Notes: a model not told the origin generated them from the sequence alone. Numbered from the stretch's first letter, positions 11,143 through 20,170 are shown. The stretch: DNA of 64,000 bases from Rossellomorea aquimaris (GCF_020171925.1 NZ_JAIVAR010000002.1:248001-312000), one strand, 5' to 3'. Numbers and translations: made by a program.

Positions 11143-12036
11143 ATGAGAGAGGAAGAAAAGAAATACACTTCTCCAAAATTTTTGAAAAGACGTTGGGCAT
11201 ACCCAGCAATCTATCTGGCAAGTGCAGCAATCATTATCACAGGAATTCTGTGGTACCAGGCAGGAAATGATGCGAATGAGAATGCGGAGGATTACAGCTA
11301 TGATGTTCCGACCGATAACGAGTTCAATCAGCCTGCTGAAGAGGTCAACCGTTCACTGGAAAACTTCGTAATGCCTGTTTCGAACCCGGAAGACACAGTC
11401 ATCGAAAAAAACTTCTACGATGCTGAAGCTTCTGCCGAAGAACAGGAAGCCGCTTTAGTCGTTTATGGAAATATGTATTATCCGAACCAAGGTGTCGACA
11501 TTTCGAAGGATGGAAAAGAATTCGATGTACTTGCTGCGATGAGTGGTACAGTCACGAAGGTTCAGGAAGATTCTTTACTTGGCAACACCATTGAAATCGA
11601 GCACAGTAAGGGTATCGTCACTCGTTACCAATCAGTCAAAGATTTTGAAGTAGCTGTCGGGGATGTTGTGGATCAAGGTCAAGCGATTGCAAAAGCAGGA
11701 AAATCTTTATTCAATGAAGATGCGGGTGTACACGTACACTTTGAAATCCGCAAAGACAATGTAGCAGTCAATCCAATCAATTATTTCAATAAATCCCTTG
11801 CGACTCTTCAAGAAGCAAAGCTTGATGAGCAAAAGGTATCAGGCGACCAGCCGGAAGCTTCCCAGGAAGATGCTGTGAAAGAAGACGCAGCAGCTGAAGA
11901 AGGTGCTGACGGTGAAGCGGTTGAAGAAAAGCAGGATGCAAGCCAGTCCGACGCAGAACAAAAGGACGCTGAGTCCAATAGTGATGCAGACGATGCAGAA
12001 TCCAACGCTGACACAAGTACTGAAGATCAAGACTAA
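11143..12036 (+). CDS. spoIIQ: Stage II sporulation protein Q
   Basis: Forespore membrane protein that forms the SpoIIQ-SpoIIIAH channel between forespore and mother cell. It has 297 residues: a cytoplasmic N-terminus, one membrane segment (about residues 20-39) and an M23/LytM-type domain (about residues 105-215). The metal site is degenerate: the usual first His is replaced (YPNQGVDI), while HVHFEIRKD is kept, so it is probably not an active peptidase, as in B. subtilis. Residues after about 220 form an acidic Glu/Asp/Ala/Ser-rich tail. The ATG at 11143 follows GAGGTGATGAAA and gives the family N-terminus MREEEKK. Confidence 0.95.
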   Translation: MREEEKKYTSPKFLKRRWAYPAIYLASAAIIITGILWYQAGNDANENAEDYSYDVPTDNEFNQPAEEVNRSLENFVMPVSNPEDTVIEKNFYDAEASAEEQEAALVVYGNMYYPNQGVDISKDGKEFDVLAAMSGTVTKVQEDSLLGNTIEIEHSKGIVTRYQSVKDFEVAVGDVVDQGQAIAKAGKSLFNEDAGVHVHFEIRKDNVAVNPINYFNKSLATLQEAKLDEQKVSGDQPEASQEDAVKEDAAAEEGADGEAVEEKQDASQSDAEQKDAESNSDADDAESNADTSTEDQD

Positions 12037-12043
12037 TACACGG

Positions 12044-12073
12044 ACTGACCGGCAGATGCTGGTCAGTTTTTTT
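12044..12073 (+). terminator. Intrinsic terminator of spoIIQ
   Basis: ACTGACC / GGTCAGT stem with a ten-base loop, followed by seven T residues. Confidence 0.88.
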
Positions 12074-12312
12074 ATGACTGTTTTCGACAATCAGTTATTA
12101 TCTCAGTAGAATATTTCCCCTACTCTTTACCACCTGTATAGAAACAAGCCCCTCCCAAATTCTTATTTTCCTAAAATAGATTCCAAAAACCGAGTTCCGT
12201 ATTGTCGGAATTTTTTTGTTGAAAAAGCTTTTCCCGATAAATGATAATAAGGTCATTAATGAAGTTTCAGAAAATTCAACCATTTATGAAAACGCTATCA
12301 GGAGGTGAAACA

Positions 12313-12495
12313 GTGATCTATTTCATCCTGCTGCTCTTTATTACAGGGGCCAGCATCGTGTCTGCCATCAAGAAAAAGAAAGCAGTATTTCTCGTGCTTC
12401 CGTTTGCATCCATGTTTGTTTATTTCATCGTCCAGATCGCTCTCGTTCCAATGCCGTTTTTTGAAACGGTGAAATTCATCTTCAGTTTGAGGTAA
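12313..12495 (+). CDS. Small two-helix membrane protein of the symporter operon
   Basis: A 60-residue hydrophobic protein with two predicted membrane segments, residues 1-17 and 26-47. The GTG at 12313 is chosen because AGGAGGTGAAAC lies directly upstream. It is 31 bp before the DUF4212 symporter subunit gene and in the same direction, so it is likely part of the same transcript. I do not recognise its family; a structural or regulatory role with the transporter is a guess. Confidence 0.6.
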   Translation: MIYFILLLFITGASIVSAIKKKKAVFLVLPFASMFVYFIVQIALVPMPFFETVKFIFSLR

Positions 12496-12526
12496 GAGAT
12501 TTCTTTTTTAAAAAAGGGGGATATGT

Positions 12527-12829
12527 ATGAAGAAAATTGACCGCGCGCAGGCGGACCGGTATTTCAAAGAAAAGAACCGCTTTATGGCCTTATATTTAAT
12601 CATTTGGTTCATCAGCTCTTTTGTTGTCGTGTTTTTCGCTGAAAGCTTGTCATCATTCACGTTCAACGGGTTTCCGTTCCACTATTTCATGGGGGCTCAA
12701 GGGGCCATTCTCATCTTCATACTCCTGCTTTATGTGAATGCGGTGGTATCCGACCGCATCGATCGCAAGTATGGAATCGATGAAAGCAAGAATGAACAAG
12801 TGAGCTACGGGAAGACACTCGATCATTAA
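12527..12829 (+). CDS. Sodium/solute symporter small subunit (DUF4212)
   Basis: A 100-residue protein with two membrane segments (about residues 17-37 and 50-72). The segment FNGFPFHYFMGAQGAILIFI followed by DRIDRKYG is the signature of DUF4212, the small partner of VC_2705-type sodium:solute symporters. ATG with AAGGGGGATATGT upstream. It is 36 bp from the large subunit gene, which supports the pairing. The substrate is not evident; related systems carry acetate or other short organic acids. Confidence 0.82.
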   Translation: MKKIDRAQADRYFKEKNRFMALYLIIWFISSFVVVFFAESLSSFTFNGFPFHYFMGAQGAILIFILLLYVNAVVSDRIDRKYGIDESKNEQVSYGKTLDH

Positions 12830-12865
12830 AAAAAGAGACATGCACATTAAGGGGGAAATCGGTCC

Positions 12866-14533
12866 ATGGATGTACAATTTATCGTTTCAACTGCCATCAT
12901 ACTGGCTACGTTTGCATTATATATCGGCATAGCGGTTTATAACAAAGCGAAGGAGACATCGGACTTCTATGTGGCAGGACGCGGTGTCCCGCCGGTGTTT
13001 AACGGAATGGCCATCGGGGCCGACTGGATGAGCGCGGCTTCCTTCATTGGGCTCGCCGGAACGGTCATGATCCTCGGTTATGACGGGCTTGCTTATATCA
13101 TGGGGTGGACAGGCGGTTACCTATTATTGACCTTCCTGCTCGCGCCACAGCTGCGGAAGTATGGACGCTACACGGTACCGGAGTTCATCGGCGACCGTTA
13201 CAACAGTCATACCGCCCGCGTCATCGCCGCGCTTTGTACGATCATCATCAGTTTCACCTATTCGATCGGTCAGCTATCCGGTTCAGGGGTCGTCATCGGT
13301 CGATTGTTTGAAATCGATGCAAAAGTCGGGACGCTCATCGGGGTCGTGCTGATTGCATTCTACTCTGCCTTCGGGGGAATGAAGGGGATCACATGGACGC
13401 AGGTCGCGCAGTATATCGTCCTGATCATCGCATATTTGATCCCGATCATCTTCATGTCCCTCCAGATCACGGGCAATCCGGCTCCGTGGATTTCGTACGG
13501 TGAGCTTGTCGGAAAAATTGGTGAACTTGACCGTGAGCTGGGCGTATCGGAGTACTTTGCACCGTTTACGAATGGGACGAAGTGGCAGTTCCTTGCCCTC
13601 ATGTTCACGTTGATGGCCGGAACGGCTGGTCTTCCGCACGTCATCGTCCGCTTTTACACCGTATCAACGATGAAAGCGGCACGCTGGTCAGGAGCGTGGG
13701 CACTACTGTTCATCGGTCTTCTCTATCTATCGGCACCGGCTTATGCGGCGTTTTCACGCTTCATTTTAATGACGAAGGTGGCAGGAAGTAAAATCAGTGA
13801 ACTGCCTGCATGGACGGCTTCGTGGGTCGATACCGGAAAGCTGCAGATCGCCGATGCGAATGCGGATGGCATCCTGCAATGGAAAGAGATCGTCATTTCG
13901 AATGATATCGTCGTCATGGCGACGCCTGAAATCGCCAACCTTGGCGTGTTCGTCATCGGTCTCGTCGCGGCGGGTGCGATGGCTGCGGCACTCTCGACTG
14001 CAGGCGGATTGATGATCGCGATTTCGTCTTCGTTTGCACATGATATTTATTACCGCGTTTTCAAACCGAATGCGACCGAGAAAAACCGTCTCGCCGTCGC
14101 TCGCTGGACCATCGTGCTTGCCACATTGGCCGCAGGCATCGTAGCATTGAATCCGCCCGGGGTCATCACCCAGATCGTGGCGTGGGCGTTCGCACTTGCA
14201 TCCGGAACGTTCTTCCCGGCACTAATCCTTGGCGTCTGGTGGAAGCGATCCAATGCACAGGGGGTCACAGCCGGCCTACTCGTCGGCCTTGCCGTCACCC
14301 TCACGTACATTTTCATGGCGCGTGCAGGCGTGAACGTGTTTGGAATCATCGATACAGGTGCAGGGGTATTCGGGGCAATCGCCGGCTTCCTTGCCAATAT
14401 CATCGTATCGCTCATGACGAAGGCACCGTCCCAGAAGCTTCAGGATGAGGTGACGAACCTCCGTTATCCGGAGCAAATGACCTTCAAAGACGGGGATGTT
14501 TGGGTGGATGACGATGTCAACTTCAAAGCCTGA
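12866..14533 (+). CDS. Sodium:solute symporter, VC_2705 subfamily
   Basis: A 555-residue polytopic membrane protein of the SSS family with about 13 membrane segments. Early family motifs are visible in DFYVAGRGVPPVFNGMAIGA and ADWMSAASFIGLAG, and GLPHVIVRFYTV follows near residue 255. An insert near residues 310-335 reads TGKLQIADANADGILQWKE, with an EF-hand-like Asp pattern, as seen in this subfamily. ATG with GGGGGAAATCGGTCC upstream. Its last codons overlap the start of the DUF294 gene. Likely imports a small organic acid with sodium; the substrate is not determinable here. Confidence 0.9.
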   Translation: MDVQFIVSTAIILATFALYIGIAVYNKAKETSDFYVAGRGVPPVFNGMAIGADWMSAASFIGLAGTVMILGYDGLAYIMGWTGGYLLLTFLLAPQLRKYGRYTVPEFIGDRYNSHTARVIAALCTIIISFTYSIGQLSGSGVVIGRLFEIDAKVGTLIGVVLIAFYSAFGGMKGITWTQVAQYIVLIIAYLIPIIFMSLQITGNPAPWISYGELVGKIGELDRELGVSEYFAPFTNGTKWQFLALMFTLMAGTAGLPHVIVRFYTVSTMKAARWSGAWALLFIGLLYLSAPAYAAFSRFILMTKVAGSKISELPAWTASWVDTGKLQIADANADGILQWKEIVISNDIVVMATPEIANLGVFVIGLVAAGAMAAALSTAGGLMIAISSSFAHDIYYRVFKPNATEKNRLAVARWTIVLATLAAGIVALNPPGVITQIVAWAFALASGTFFPALILGVWWKRSNAQGVTAGLLVGLAVTLTYIFMARAGVNVFGIIDTGAGVFGAIAGFLANIIVSLMTKAPSQKLQDEVTNLRYPEQMTFKDGDVWVDDDVNFKA

Positions 14534-16385
14534 TCAACATTTTCAAGAAGCTGTACTGCTTCATCCCTTTTTCTCGGGGATGGAGCGTGGTACAGCTCTT
14601 TCGCTTTTGTCAGGATGCCAGAAGGTCACTCCGGTAGCGGGTCAGACGGTTTTGAAGAGCGATGAGACACGGAGGGGGCTCTATCTCGTTGTGGTAGGGG
14701 AAGTGGAAGTGATGTTCATGGATCGAGAAGTCCTTGAAATCATTCCAACAGGAGGAGTCGTTGGTCTTTCCTCCCTCTATTCTTTTATGGAGAAAGAAAC
14801 GGGCTTATACGCTTCCGTCGAGGTGAAGGCGAAAGAGGACAGTCTATTGTGCCTCGTCCCATTCAGTGGTCTGAATGAGTTCAGGGATGATTCACCCCTG
14901 AACCGTTTCCTCTTAACCGAAACATCCAAGAGACTCCAGGATATCTACCACTCTCTATCAAATCAGGTAGGGGCCTCCTACCGGGTCCAGGAACGCTCTA
15001 CTATTTTAAAAAGAGTGAAAGACATCATGGTGGAGGACATCATCACGATCGGAAGCGGGGATTCGATTCAAGAAGCGGCAGCGTTGATGGGGAAGAACCG
15101 GGTCAGCTCGGTTGTGGTCGTGGACGACGGGACCATTTCCGGGATCCTGACAGAACGGGATCTCGTATCGCGGTGCATAGCGGGTGGTATCGCCCTGAAC
15201 AGCCCGGTGAAGGACGGGATGACAGCGAGTCCTGTCGTCATCGGTCAGGAAGCGTATCTCTACGAGGCGCTTGCCGCCATGCTTGACCACTCCATCAAAC
15301 ACCTGCCAGTAACCGATCAGGGCAGGTTAACGGGGATCATCACCCTGTACGATGTGATGAAAGCCAATCATACCGGAGCATTGACGAGTGCCAAGAAGAT
15401 TGAAGACCCAAGTTTTCCACTTATAAAAATAAAAACGGCCTTTGAGTCGGTCTTTCAACAGCTTTGGAAGGCGCAAGCCCCCGTCGATCACGTGCTCGGA
15501 TTCATTACTAGTCTCGTGGACCGACTCGTTCGAAGAGTGTTGAAGGAAGCAGAAGCTGAGCTCCTGGATGAAGGGAGGGACAAGCCTTGCAGCTATGCCT
15601 TTTATATGATGGGGTCGGCCGGCAGGAAGGAGCAATTCCTCCTCACCGATCAAGACCACTTCCTCGTGTATGAGGCTCGCGATAAGGAGAGTGAGGACTA
15701 TTTCGAGGTGTTCGCTGAAAAGGTAGTGAGAAAGCTTGAACAGGCAGGGATGAGTCGCTGTGACGGAGGGATGATGTCAAATCACCCGGAATGGCGGGGA
15801 AGTCTCGAAACGTGGGAAGAAAAGGTGAGGAAATGGGGCGTCCGTTCATCGGAGGAGACCTTGATGATGAGTCAGAACTTCTTTTCATTCCGTCTCCTGG
15901 GTGGGGACGATACGCTGCATGAATCGTTCCTAGCCCTCTTACACCGTCAATGGAAGGGTTCCAAGATTCTGTTTGTCAGGATGGCTCAGGCAGAGAAAAC
16001 AAAGCCTGCCCCCGTCCTTCATTCCTCGATCCGGTCGCTTCTAGGGATGCAACGGAAGGCATTTTCAATCAAAAAGGAGATCCTGTTCCCGTTTCACCAC
16101 GCTCTTCAACTCTTGAATCTCGCCCATGGAAACCTCTCCGGATCGACGCTTGAAAAAATAGAATTCCTCGTGAAAAAAGGGTCTCTTTCCCCTTTGTTTG
16201 GAGAAGAACTAATTGAAGCGTTCGAGGAAATCATGAAACTTAATATGGAGATGAAACAGAGCCATCAAGGGTATGTCGTCCAGCTTGCCGCACTCTCCAC
16301 CAGGGAAAAAGAGAGTCTGTATCACAACGTGAAAACGATACGGGAATTCCAGCACATGATGCTCTCGCATTTTTCACTATCATAG
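14514..16385 (+). CDS. Cyclic-nucleotide-binding/CBS/DUF294 nucleotidyltransferase-like protein
   Basis: A 623-residue cytoplasmic regulator. Domains in order: cNMP-binding-like beta-roll (about residues 10-130), paired CBS domains (about 165-285; MVEDIITIGSGDSIQEAAALM and the later LPVTDQGRLTGIITLYDVMK), a DUF294 nucleotidyltransferase-like domain with GSAGRKEQFLLTDQDH, and a DUF294 C-terminal helical domain. The ATG at 14514 is chosen because GGGTGG lies six bases upstream; it overlaps the symporter by 20 bp. Such proteins are commonly linked with VC_2705 symporters and DnaQ-like exonucleases, and are thought to sense adenine nucleotides. Confidence 0.85.
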   Translation: MSTSKPDQHFQEAVLLHPFFSGMERGTALSLLSGCQKVTPVAGQTVLKSDETRRGLYLVVVGEVEVMFMDREVLEIIPTGGVVGLSSLYSFMEKETGLYASVEVKAKEDSLLCLVPFSGLNEFRDDSPLNRFLLTETSKRLQDIYHSLSNQVGASYRVQERSTILKRVKDIMVEDIITIGSGDSIQEAAALMGKNRVSSVVVVDDGTISGILTERDLVSRCIAGGIALNSPVKDGMTASPVVIGQEAYLYEALAAMLDHSIKHLPVTDQGRLTGIITLYDVMKANHTGALTSAKKIEDPSFPLIKIKTAFESVFQQLWKAQAPVDHVLGFITSLVDRLVRRVLKEAEAELLDEGRDKPCSYAFYMMGSAGRKEQFLLTDQDHFLVYEARDKESEDYFEVFAEKVVRKLEQAGMSRCDGGMMSNHPEWRGSLETWEEKVRKWGVRSSEETLMMSQNFFSFRLLGGDDTLHESFLALLHRQWKGSKILFVRMAQAEKTKPAPVLHSSIRSLLGMQRKAFSIKKEILFPFHHALQLLNLAHGNLSGSTLEKIEFLVKKGSLSPLFGEELIEAFEEIMKLNMEMKQSHQGYVVQLAALSTREKESLYHNVKTIREFQHMMLSHFSLS

Positions 16386-16401
16386 AAAGGAGGCGACACG
16401 A

Positions 16402-17052
16402 ATCATTTTTTCAAAAAAGAAACTATCTTGTCCCCTAGCTTATGAGACCGTTCCGTTGAACCGGAAGATTGAGGATCTGACCTTCATCGTATTTGATACC
16501 GAAACGACCGGCTTCAGGGTGAATGCAGAAGATCGCCTCCTTGAAATAGGGGCGGTGAAAGTGGAAAGCTACCGCGTCCACGACGAAATTAACTTCCAAT
16601 TATTTTCAAATCCGAATCGACCTATTTCTCAGGAAATATCCGAGCTGACTGGAATCGAGTCGAACGATGTCGAGGAAGCTCCACAAGCCGGTGAAGCGAT
16701 CATGCTATTCTTTGATTTCTTGCACCACCATAAAGCGGACTGCCTGGCGGGGCATTACGTCAGCTTTGACGAACTTGTGCTGAAAAGTGAAATGAAAAGG
16801 GCAGGCACCAAGCTCCACCTGTCACCGAGCATCGACACACTGAACCTGATCGGCTGCCTCGCCCCGTCAACCGACATGCGCGACCTCGAACGCTACGCCC
16901 AGATTTTCGGCACCCGTATGTACCCGCGCCACCGCGCCCTAAACGACGCCCTCACCACCGCCTACCTCTTCGTCGAACTGCTCGAACTCCTGCGTGACCG
17001 CGGGATCGACACATGGGGAGAACTGCTTCGTGTCAGCCGCGGGGAGAGGTGA
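16402..17052 (+). CDS. DnaQ-like 3'-5' exonuclease (DEDDh), likely non-AUG start
   Basis: Exonuclease of the RNase T/DnaQ fold. ExoI is FIVFDTETTGF with the first Asp/Glu pair, ExoII is in DCLAGHYVSFDELVL, and ExoIII is HRALNDALTTAYLF, so all catalytic residues are present. The only strong ribosome binding site (AAAGGAGG, 16386-16393) is eight bases before an in-frame ATC at 16402 (an ATT follows). No in-frame ATG, GTG or TTG occurs until the TTG at 16456, which has no such site. I therefore start at the ATC, giving 216 residues and an N-terminal extension ending YETVPLNRKIEDL. It follows the DUF294 gene closely and belongs to the same module. Confidence 0.8.
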   Translation: MIFSKKKLSCPLAYETVPLNRKIEDLTFIVFDTETTGFRVNAEDRLLEIGAVKVESYRVHDEINFQLFSNPNRPISQEISELTGIESNDVEEAPQAGEAIMLFFDFLHHHKADCLAGHYVSFDELVLKSEMKRAGTKLHLSPSIDTLNLIGCLAPSTDMRDLERYAQIFGTRMYPRHRALNDALTTAYLFVELLELLRDRGIDTWGELLRVSRGER

Positions 17053-17099
17053 ACCGGGGGGACAGGTATGGTGGTTCGTTTTGGGGTTGGTGAAGGTGT

Positions 17100-17235
17100 G
17101 TACCAGGTACAGAGAGGCTTAATTGTACCTGGTACAAATTGGAGTTATTGTACCAGGTACAAAATGAGGCAGGTGTACCAGGTACAAATCGGTCGCAACG
17201 TACCAGGTATAAGGGGTTCGAAATGTACCTGGTAC
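17100..17235. repeat. Array of six 11-bp palindromes, exact 25-bp period
   Basis: GTACCWGGTAC units start at 17100, 17125, 17150, 17175, 17200 (last base T) and 17225, with every step exactly 25 bp. Spacers of 14 bp are all different. The array begins 48 bp after the exonuclease stop. Open frames across it are repeat artefacts. Confidence 0.92.
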
Positions 17236-17431
17236 AACACAATAACACCACCGATCGCTCACTCAATAAAAGCCAAAGTGAACGAATGCTCAATATATTT
17301 TCAGAAAATTCACACCAAACCTTGTCCTTATTGTCTTTTTTGTGCATATCTGGGGACCTCGGCTAATAAAATGATACAAACCTATCAAAATAGAGAGTGT
17401 TTGAGGTGAGGAATCGTTACATTTTACTACT

Positions 17432-17461
17432 TCATAAAGCCGAATAACCTGTCCATACGTT
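17432..17461 (+). promoter_or_regulatory. Probable sigma-E promoter of spoIIID
   Basis: TCATAAA at 17432-17438 and CATACGTT at 17454-17461 with 15 bp between them. The layout is the same as the candidate upstream of spoIID. The spoIIID start is about 125 bp downstream. The rest of 17236-17586 has no gene that I can support. Confidence 0.6.
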
Positions 17462-17586
17462 GTAAGATCAGGAAGCCTAGCCTTTAAATAAAGCTTTCTG
17501 CCGCTCATGCGGTCTGCAGAAATACATGATGATCCAGCGAGTCTCATTTCACGCTTCTCACATCCAATTTAGGGAGGTCGAGTGGT

Positions 17587-17847
17587 GTGCACGATTACAT
17601 CAAAGAGAGAACAATCAAGATTGGCAAGTATATCGTGGAGACGAAGAAAACCGTTCGTGTCATAGCGAAGGAGTTTGGCGTGTCCAAAAGTACTGTCCAT
17701 AAGGATTTAACTGAACGCCTGCCAGAGATCAATCCAGAGCTAGCAAATGAAGTGAAAACGATACTTGATTATCATAAATCAATCCGTCATCTACGAGGTG
17801 GGGAAGCCACGAAGCAGAAGTATAAAAAAGAAGAGCTCCACAGCTAG
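17587..17847 (+). CDS. spoIIID: Sporulation transcription factor SpoIIID
   Basis: DNA-binding regulator that activates and represses many sigma-E and sigma-K genes in the mother cell. The 86 residues begin MHDYIKERTIKIGKYIVETK. The helix-turn-helix lies at about residues 23-43 (VRVIAKEFGVSKSTVHKDL), and a basic C-terminal helix ends in HLRGGEATKQKYKKEE. Near-identity with the B. subtilis protein is visible by eye. GTG start with AGGGAGG upstream. It lies between the exonuclease and mbl, and has its own terminator. Confidence 0.98.
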   Translation: MHDYIKERTIKIGKYIVETKKTVRVIAKEFGVSKSTVHKDLTERLPEINPELANEVKTILDYHKSIRHLRGGEATKQKYKKEELHS

Positions 17848-17852
17848 TCAAC

Positions 17853-17896
17853 ATACGCCAAGCTACGCAATTATTGCGCTTGGTGTATTTTTATTT
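17853..17896 (+). terminator. Intrinsic terminator of spoIIID
   Basis: ATACGCCAAGC / GCTTGGTGTAT stem with an inner GCAA/TTGC pair, followed by a T-rich run. Confidence 0.85.
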
Positions 17897-17911
17897 TGTG
17901 GGAAAAGAGTG

Positions 17912-17947
17912 GTGCCAGGCACAAATCATGGGTTTTGTGCGTGGCAC
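17912..17947. repeat. Two GTGCC-type palindromes, 25 bp apart
   Basis: GTGCCAGGCAC at 17912 and GTGCGTGGCAC at 17937, again with a 25-bp step and a 14-bp spacer. This is the smallest array of the family in the window, between the spoIIID terminator and the mbl promoter region. Confidence 0.82.
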
Positions 17948-18108
17948 CGCTTTTATAATTAGACTTGACCGAGCGCTCAGTCAAGTCAACCAACTCGCCC
18001 CAACAAAATCACATCTCAATAAAACAGTAACAATGAACCATAAATCCACCAAATTTTTTCAAATAAATAACAATTTAAATACATTTTTTTGACAAAGAGA
18101 GCTTCGTT

Positions 18109-18137
18109 TCGACATTTTTGTGGTAAAATAATATATT
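18109..18137 (+). promoter_or_regulatory. Candidate sigma-A promoter of mbl
   Basis: TCGACA at 18109-18114 and TATATT at 18132-18137 with a 17-bp spacer, about 95 bp before the mbl start. A TTGACA at 18089 is also present but has no -10 at a proper distance. Confidence 0.45.
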
Positions 18138-18231
18138 GGGTGAAAGTTTTACCTTACCGTTTTAACGTAATGATACTTAGACGTTATCTTATATATAAAT
18201 GAATTGGAAATAGAGAAGGGAGTAACAGAAA

Positions 18232-19251
18232 ATGTTTGCGAAAGATATCGGAATTGACCTTGGGACGGCGAATGTCCTGATTCATGTGAAGGGAAAAGGG
18301 ATCGTCTTGAACGAGCCTTCGGTTGTGGCGCTTGATAAGAATACGAATAAGGTGTTGGCCGTAGGTGAAGAAGCTCGTCGCATGGTGGGACGTACTCCTG
18401 GGAATATCGTGGCGATCCGCCCGCTGAAGGATGGCGTCATCGCAGATTTTGACGTTACGGAAGCAATGCTTAAGCACTTCATCAATAAGCTGAATGTAAA
18501 GGGTTTCTTATCGAAGCCTAGAATTCTGATCTGCTGCCCGACGAATATTACGAGTGTAGAACAGAAAGCGATCAGGGAAGCGGCTGAGAAAAGCGGCGGC
18601 AAGAAGATCTATCTTGAAGAAGAGCCGAAGGTGGCGGCGATCGGTGCCGGCATGGATATTTTCAATCCGACAGGGAATATGGTTGTCGATATTGGTGGCG
18701 GAACGACGGATGTGGCGGTCCTTTCGATGGGTGACATCGTAACGGCCCAGTCGATCAAGATGGCTGGCGATAAATTCGATCATGAAATCCTGAACTATAT
18801 CAAGAAAGAGTACAAGCTCTTGATCGGTGAGCGTACAGCGGAAGATATCAAGATCAATATCGGGACGGTCTTCTCAAGCAAACGTGAAGAAGGGGAAGAG
18901 TTCATGAACGAAATGAGCATCCGCGGACGCGACATGGTGTCAGGATTGCCGAGGACGATTACCGTGACTTCGAAGGAAATCGAAGGGGCGCTTAAAGAAT
19001 CGGTTGCCGTGATCGTGCAGGCAGCTAAGAATGTCCTTGAAAAAACGCCACCTGAACTGTCAGCGGATATCATCGACAGAGGCGTGATCATCACGGGTGG
19101 GGGCGCGCTCCTGCACGGAATGGATCAGCTTCTTGCAGAAGAGTTGAAGGTACCGGTCTTCAAAGCGGAAAATCCGATGGACTGCGTGGCAGTTGGAACG
19201 GGATTGATGCTTGAAAACATCGATAAGATTTCTCGTAAAAAAATCGTCTGA
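18232..19251 (+). CDS. mbl: Actin-like cell shape protein Mbl
   Basis: MreB-family actin homologue that forms membrane-bound filaments guiding lateral wall synthesis. It has 339 residues. The phosphate-1 loop is GIDLGTANVLIHVKGKG, and phosphate-2 and adenosine motifs are VVDIGGGTTDVAVLSMG and ITGGGALLHGMDQLL. It sits after spoIIID and before flhO, as in B. subtilis, which marks it as Mbl rather than MreB or MreBH. ATG with AGAAGGGAGTAACAGAAA upstream. Confidence 0.96.
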   Translation: MFAKDIGIDLGTANVLIHVKGKGIVLNEPSVVALDKNTNKVLAVGEEARRMVGRTPGNIVAIRPLKDGVIADFDVTEAMLKHFINKLNVKGFLSKPRILICCPTNITSVEQKAIREAAEKSGGKKIYLEEEPKVAAIGAGMDIFNPTGNMVVDIGGGTTDVAVLSMGDIVTAQSIKMAGDKFDHEILNYIKKEYKLLIGERTAEDIKINIGTVFSSKREEGEEFMNEMSIRGRDMVSGLPRTITVTSKEIEGALKESVAVIVQAAKNVLEKTPPELSADIIDRGVIITGGGALLHGMDQLLAEELKVPVFKAENPMDCVAVGTGLMLENIDKISRKKIV

Positions 19252-19330
19252 ATCTGATTAACGATAAAGGTTGGCCCGATTTTACCGATAGTAGGATGGA
19301 AGAGTGAAAATGCAAAAAGAGGTGTAAAGG

Positions 19331-20170
19331 ATGTTTCGTGGTTTTTATACAGTGGCAAGCGGAATGTTTGCCCAGCAGCGCAAAACAGAAATGCTGACGA
19401 ATAATTTGGCGAACGCAAATACTCCAGGTTATAAAGCGGATCAAGCATCTCTGCGTGCTTTTCCTGAGATGCTACTAGAGCAGATGGGCTCAACATCGAT
19501 TCCGACCGAAAATAATTTAACGCTCCCGAATAATCAGCGGGTAGGCTATTTAAATACAGGCGTTTACATGCAGGAGACAACGCCGAACTTTTTACAAGGA
19601 GATGTTCAGGAAACCGGGCGGAAAGCGGACATCGCCCTGATCAATGGGCGGATGCCGGTTGATGAAGATACGGGTGTGACCGGATCGGTGTTTTTGACAG
19701 TCGAAGGCACGGATGGTCCACGGTATACCCGTAATGGGAATTTGACGGTGAACGGAAATGGTTTCATGACAACAAATAGCGGATACTACGTGTTGGATGA
19801 GAACGGCGAGCGGATTCAGCTCGAAACGGATGATTTCAAAGTGGGCGAGACGGGGAACATATTAGTGGGTGACACGGTGGCTGTCCGTCTCGGGATCGGT
19901 TATTCCGATAACCCAAACACGATGATTAAGCAGGGTGACGGTCTCTATACGACAGAAGGCAATGTTCCGCTAGGGAATGCCTATGAAGAAGATGGGGTCA
20001 TTTTTACAACGAAACAAGGGTTCCTTGAACGTTCGAACGTCGATGCTTCCCGCACGATGACCGATATGATGACCGCTTACCGGGCATTCGAGGCGAATCA
20101 GAAAGTGCTTCAGGCGTATGACCGCAGCATGGAAAAGGCAGCGAATGAAATCGGTCGGGTGAATGGCTAG
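19331..20170 (+). CDS. flhO: Flagellar hook-basal body protein FlhO
   Basis: FlgF/FlgG-type distal rod protein, exported by the flagellar type III system. It has 279 residues. The N-terminal rod motif is residues 1-38 (FYTVASGMFAQQRKTEMLTNNLANANTPGYKAD), and the C-terminal flagellar basal body motif ends in NVDASRTMTDMMTAYRAFEA followed by KVLQAYDRSM. ATG with AAAAGAGGTGTAAAGG upstream. It is followed by its paralogue flhP 80 bp downstream, as in B. subtilis. Confidence 0.93.
   Translation: MFRGFYTVASGMFAQQRKTEMLTNNLANANTPGYKADQASLRAFPEMLLEQMGSTSIPTENNLTLPNNQRVGYLNTGVYMQETTPNFLQGDVQETGRKADIALINGRMPVDEDTGVTGSVFLTVEGTDGPRYTRNGNLTVNGNGFMTTNSGYYVLDENGERIQLETDDFKVGETGNILVGDTVAVRLGIGYSDNPNTMIKQGDGLYTTEGNVPLGNAYEEDGVIFTTKQGFLERSNVDASRTMTDMMTAYRAFEANQKVLQAYDRSMEKAANEIGRVNG

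Noticed and set aside
13105..13352. Alternative-frame ORFs in the symporter, ywqA, ywqB and hut genes
   Set aside because: They overlap strongly conserved genes in other frames, a common effect of biased codon use.
14496..14513. Earlier ATGs for the DUF294 protein at 14496 and 14508
   Set aside because: The GGGTGG site is placed correctly only for the ATG at 14514.
17033..17409. Open frames over the array after the exonuclease gene
   Set aside because: Same repeat artefact; codon pattern simply mirrors GTACCWGGTAC.
18089..18129. TTGACA at 18089 with TAAAAT at 18124 as the mbl promoter
   Set aside because: The spacing of 29 bp is too long; the TCGACA/TATATT pair with 17 bp fits better.
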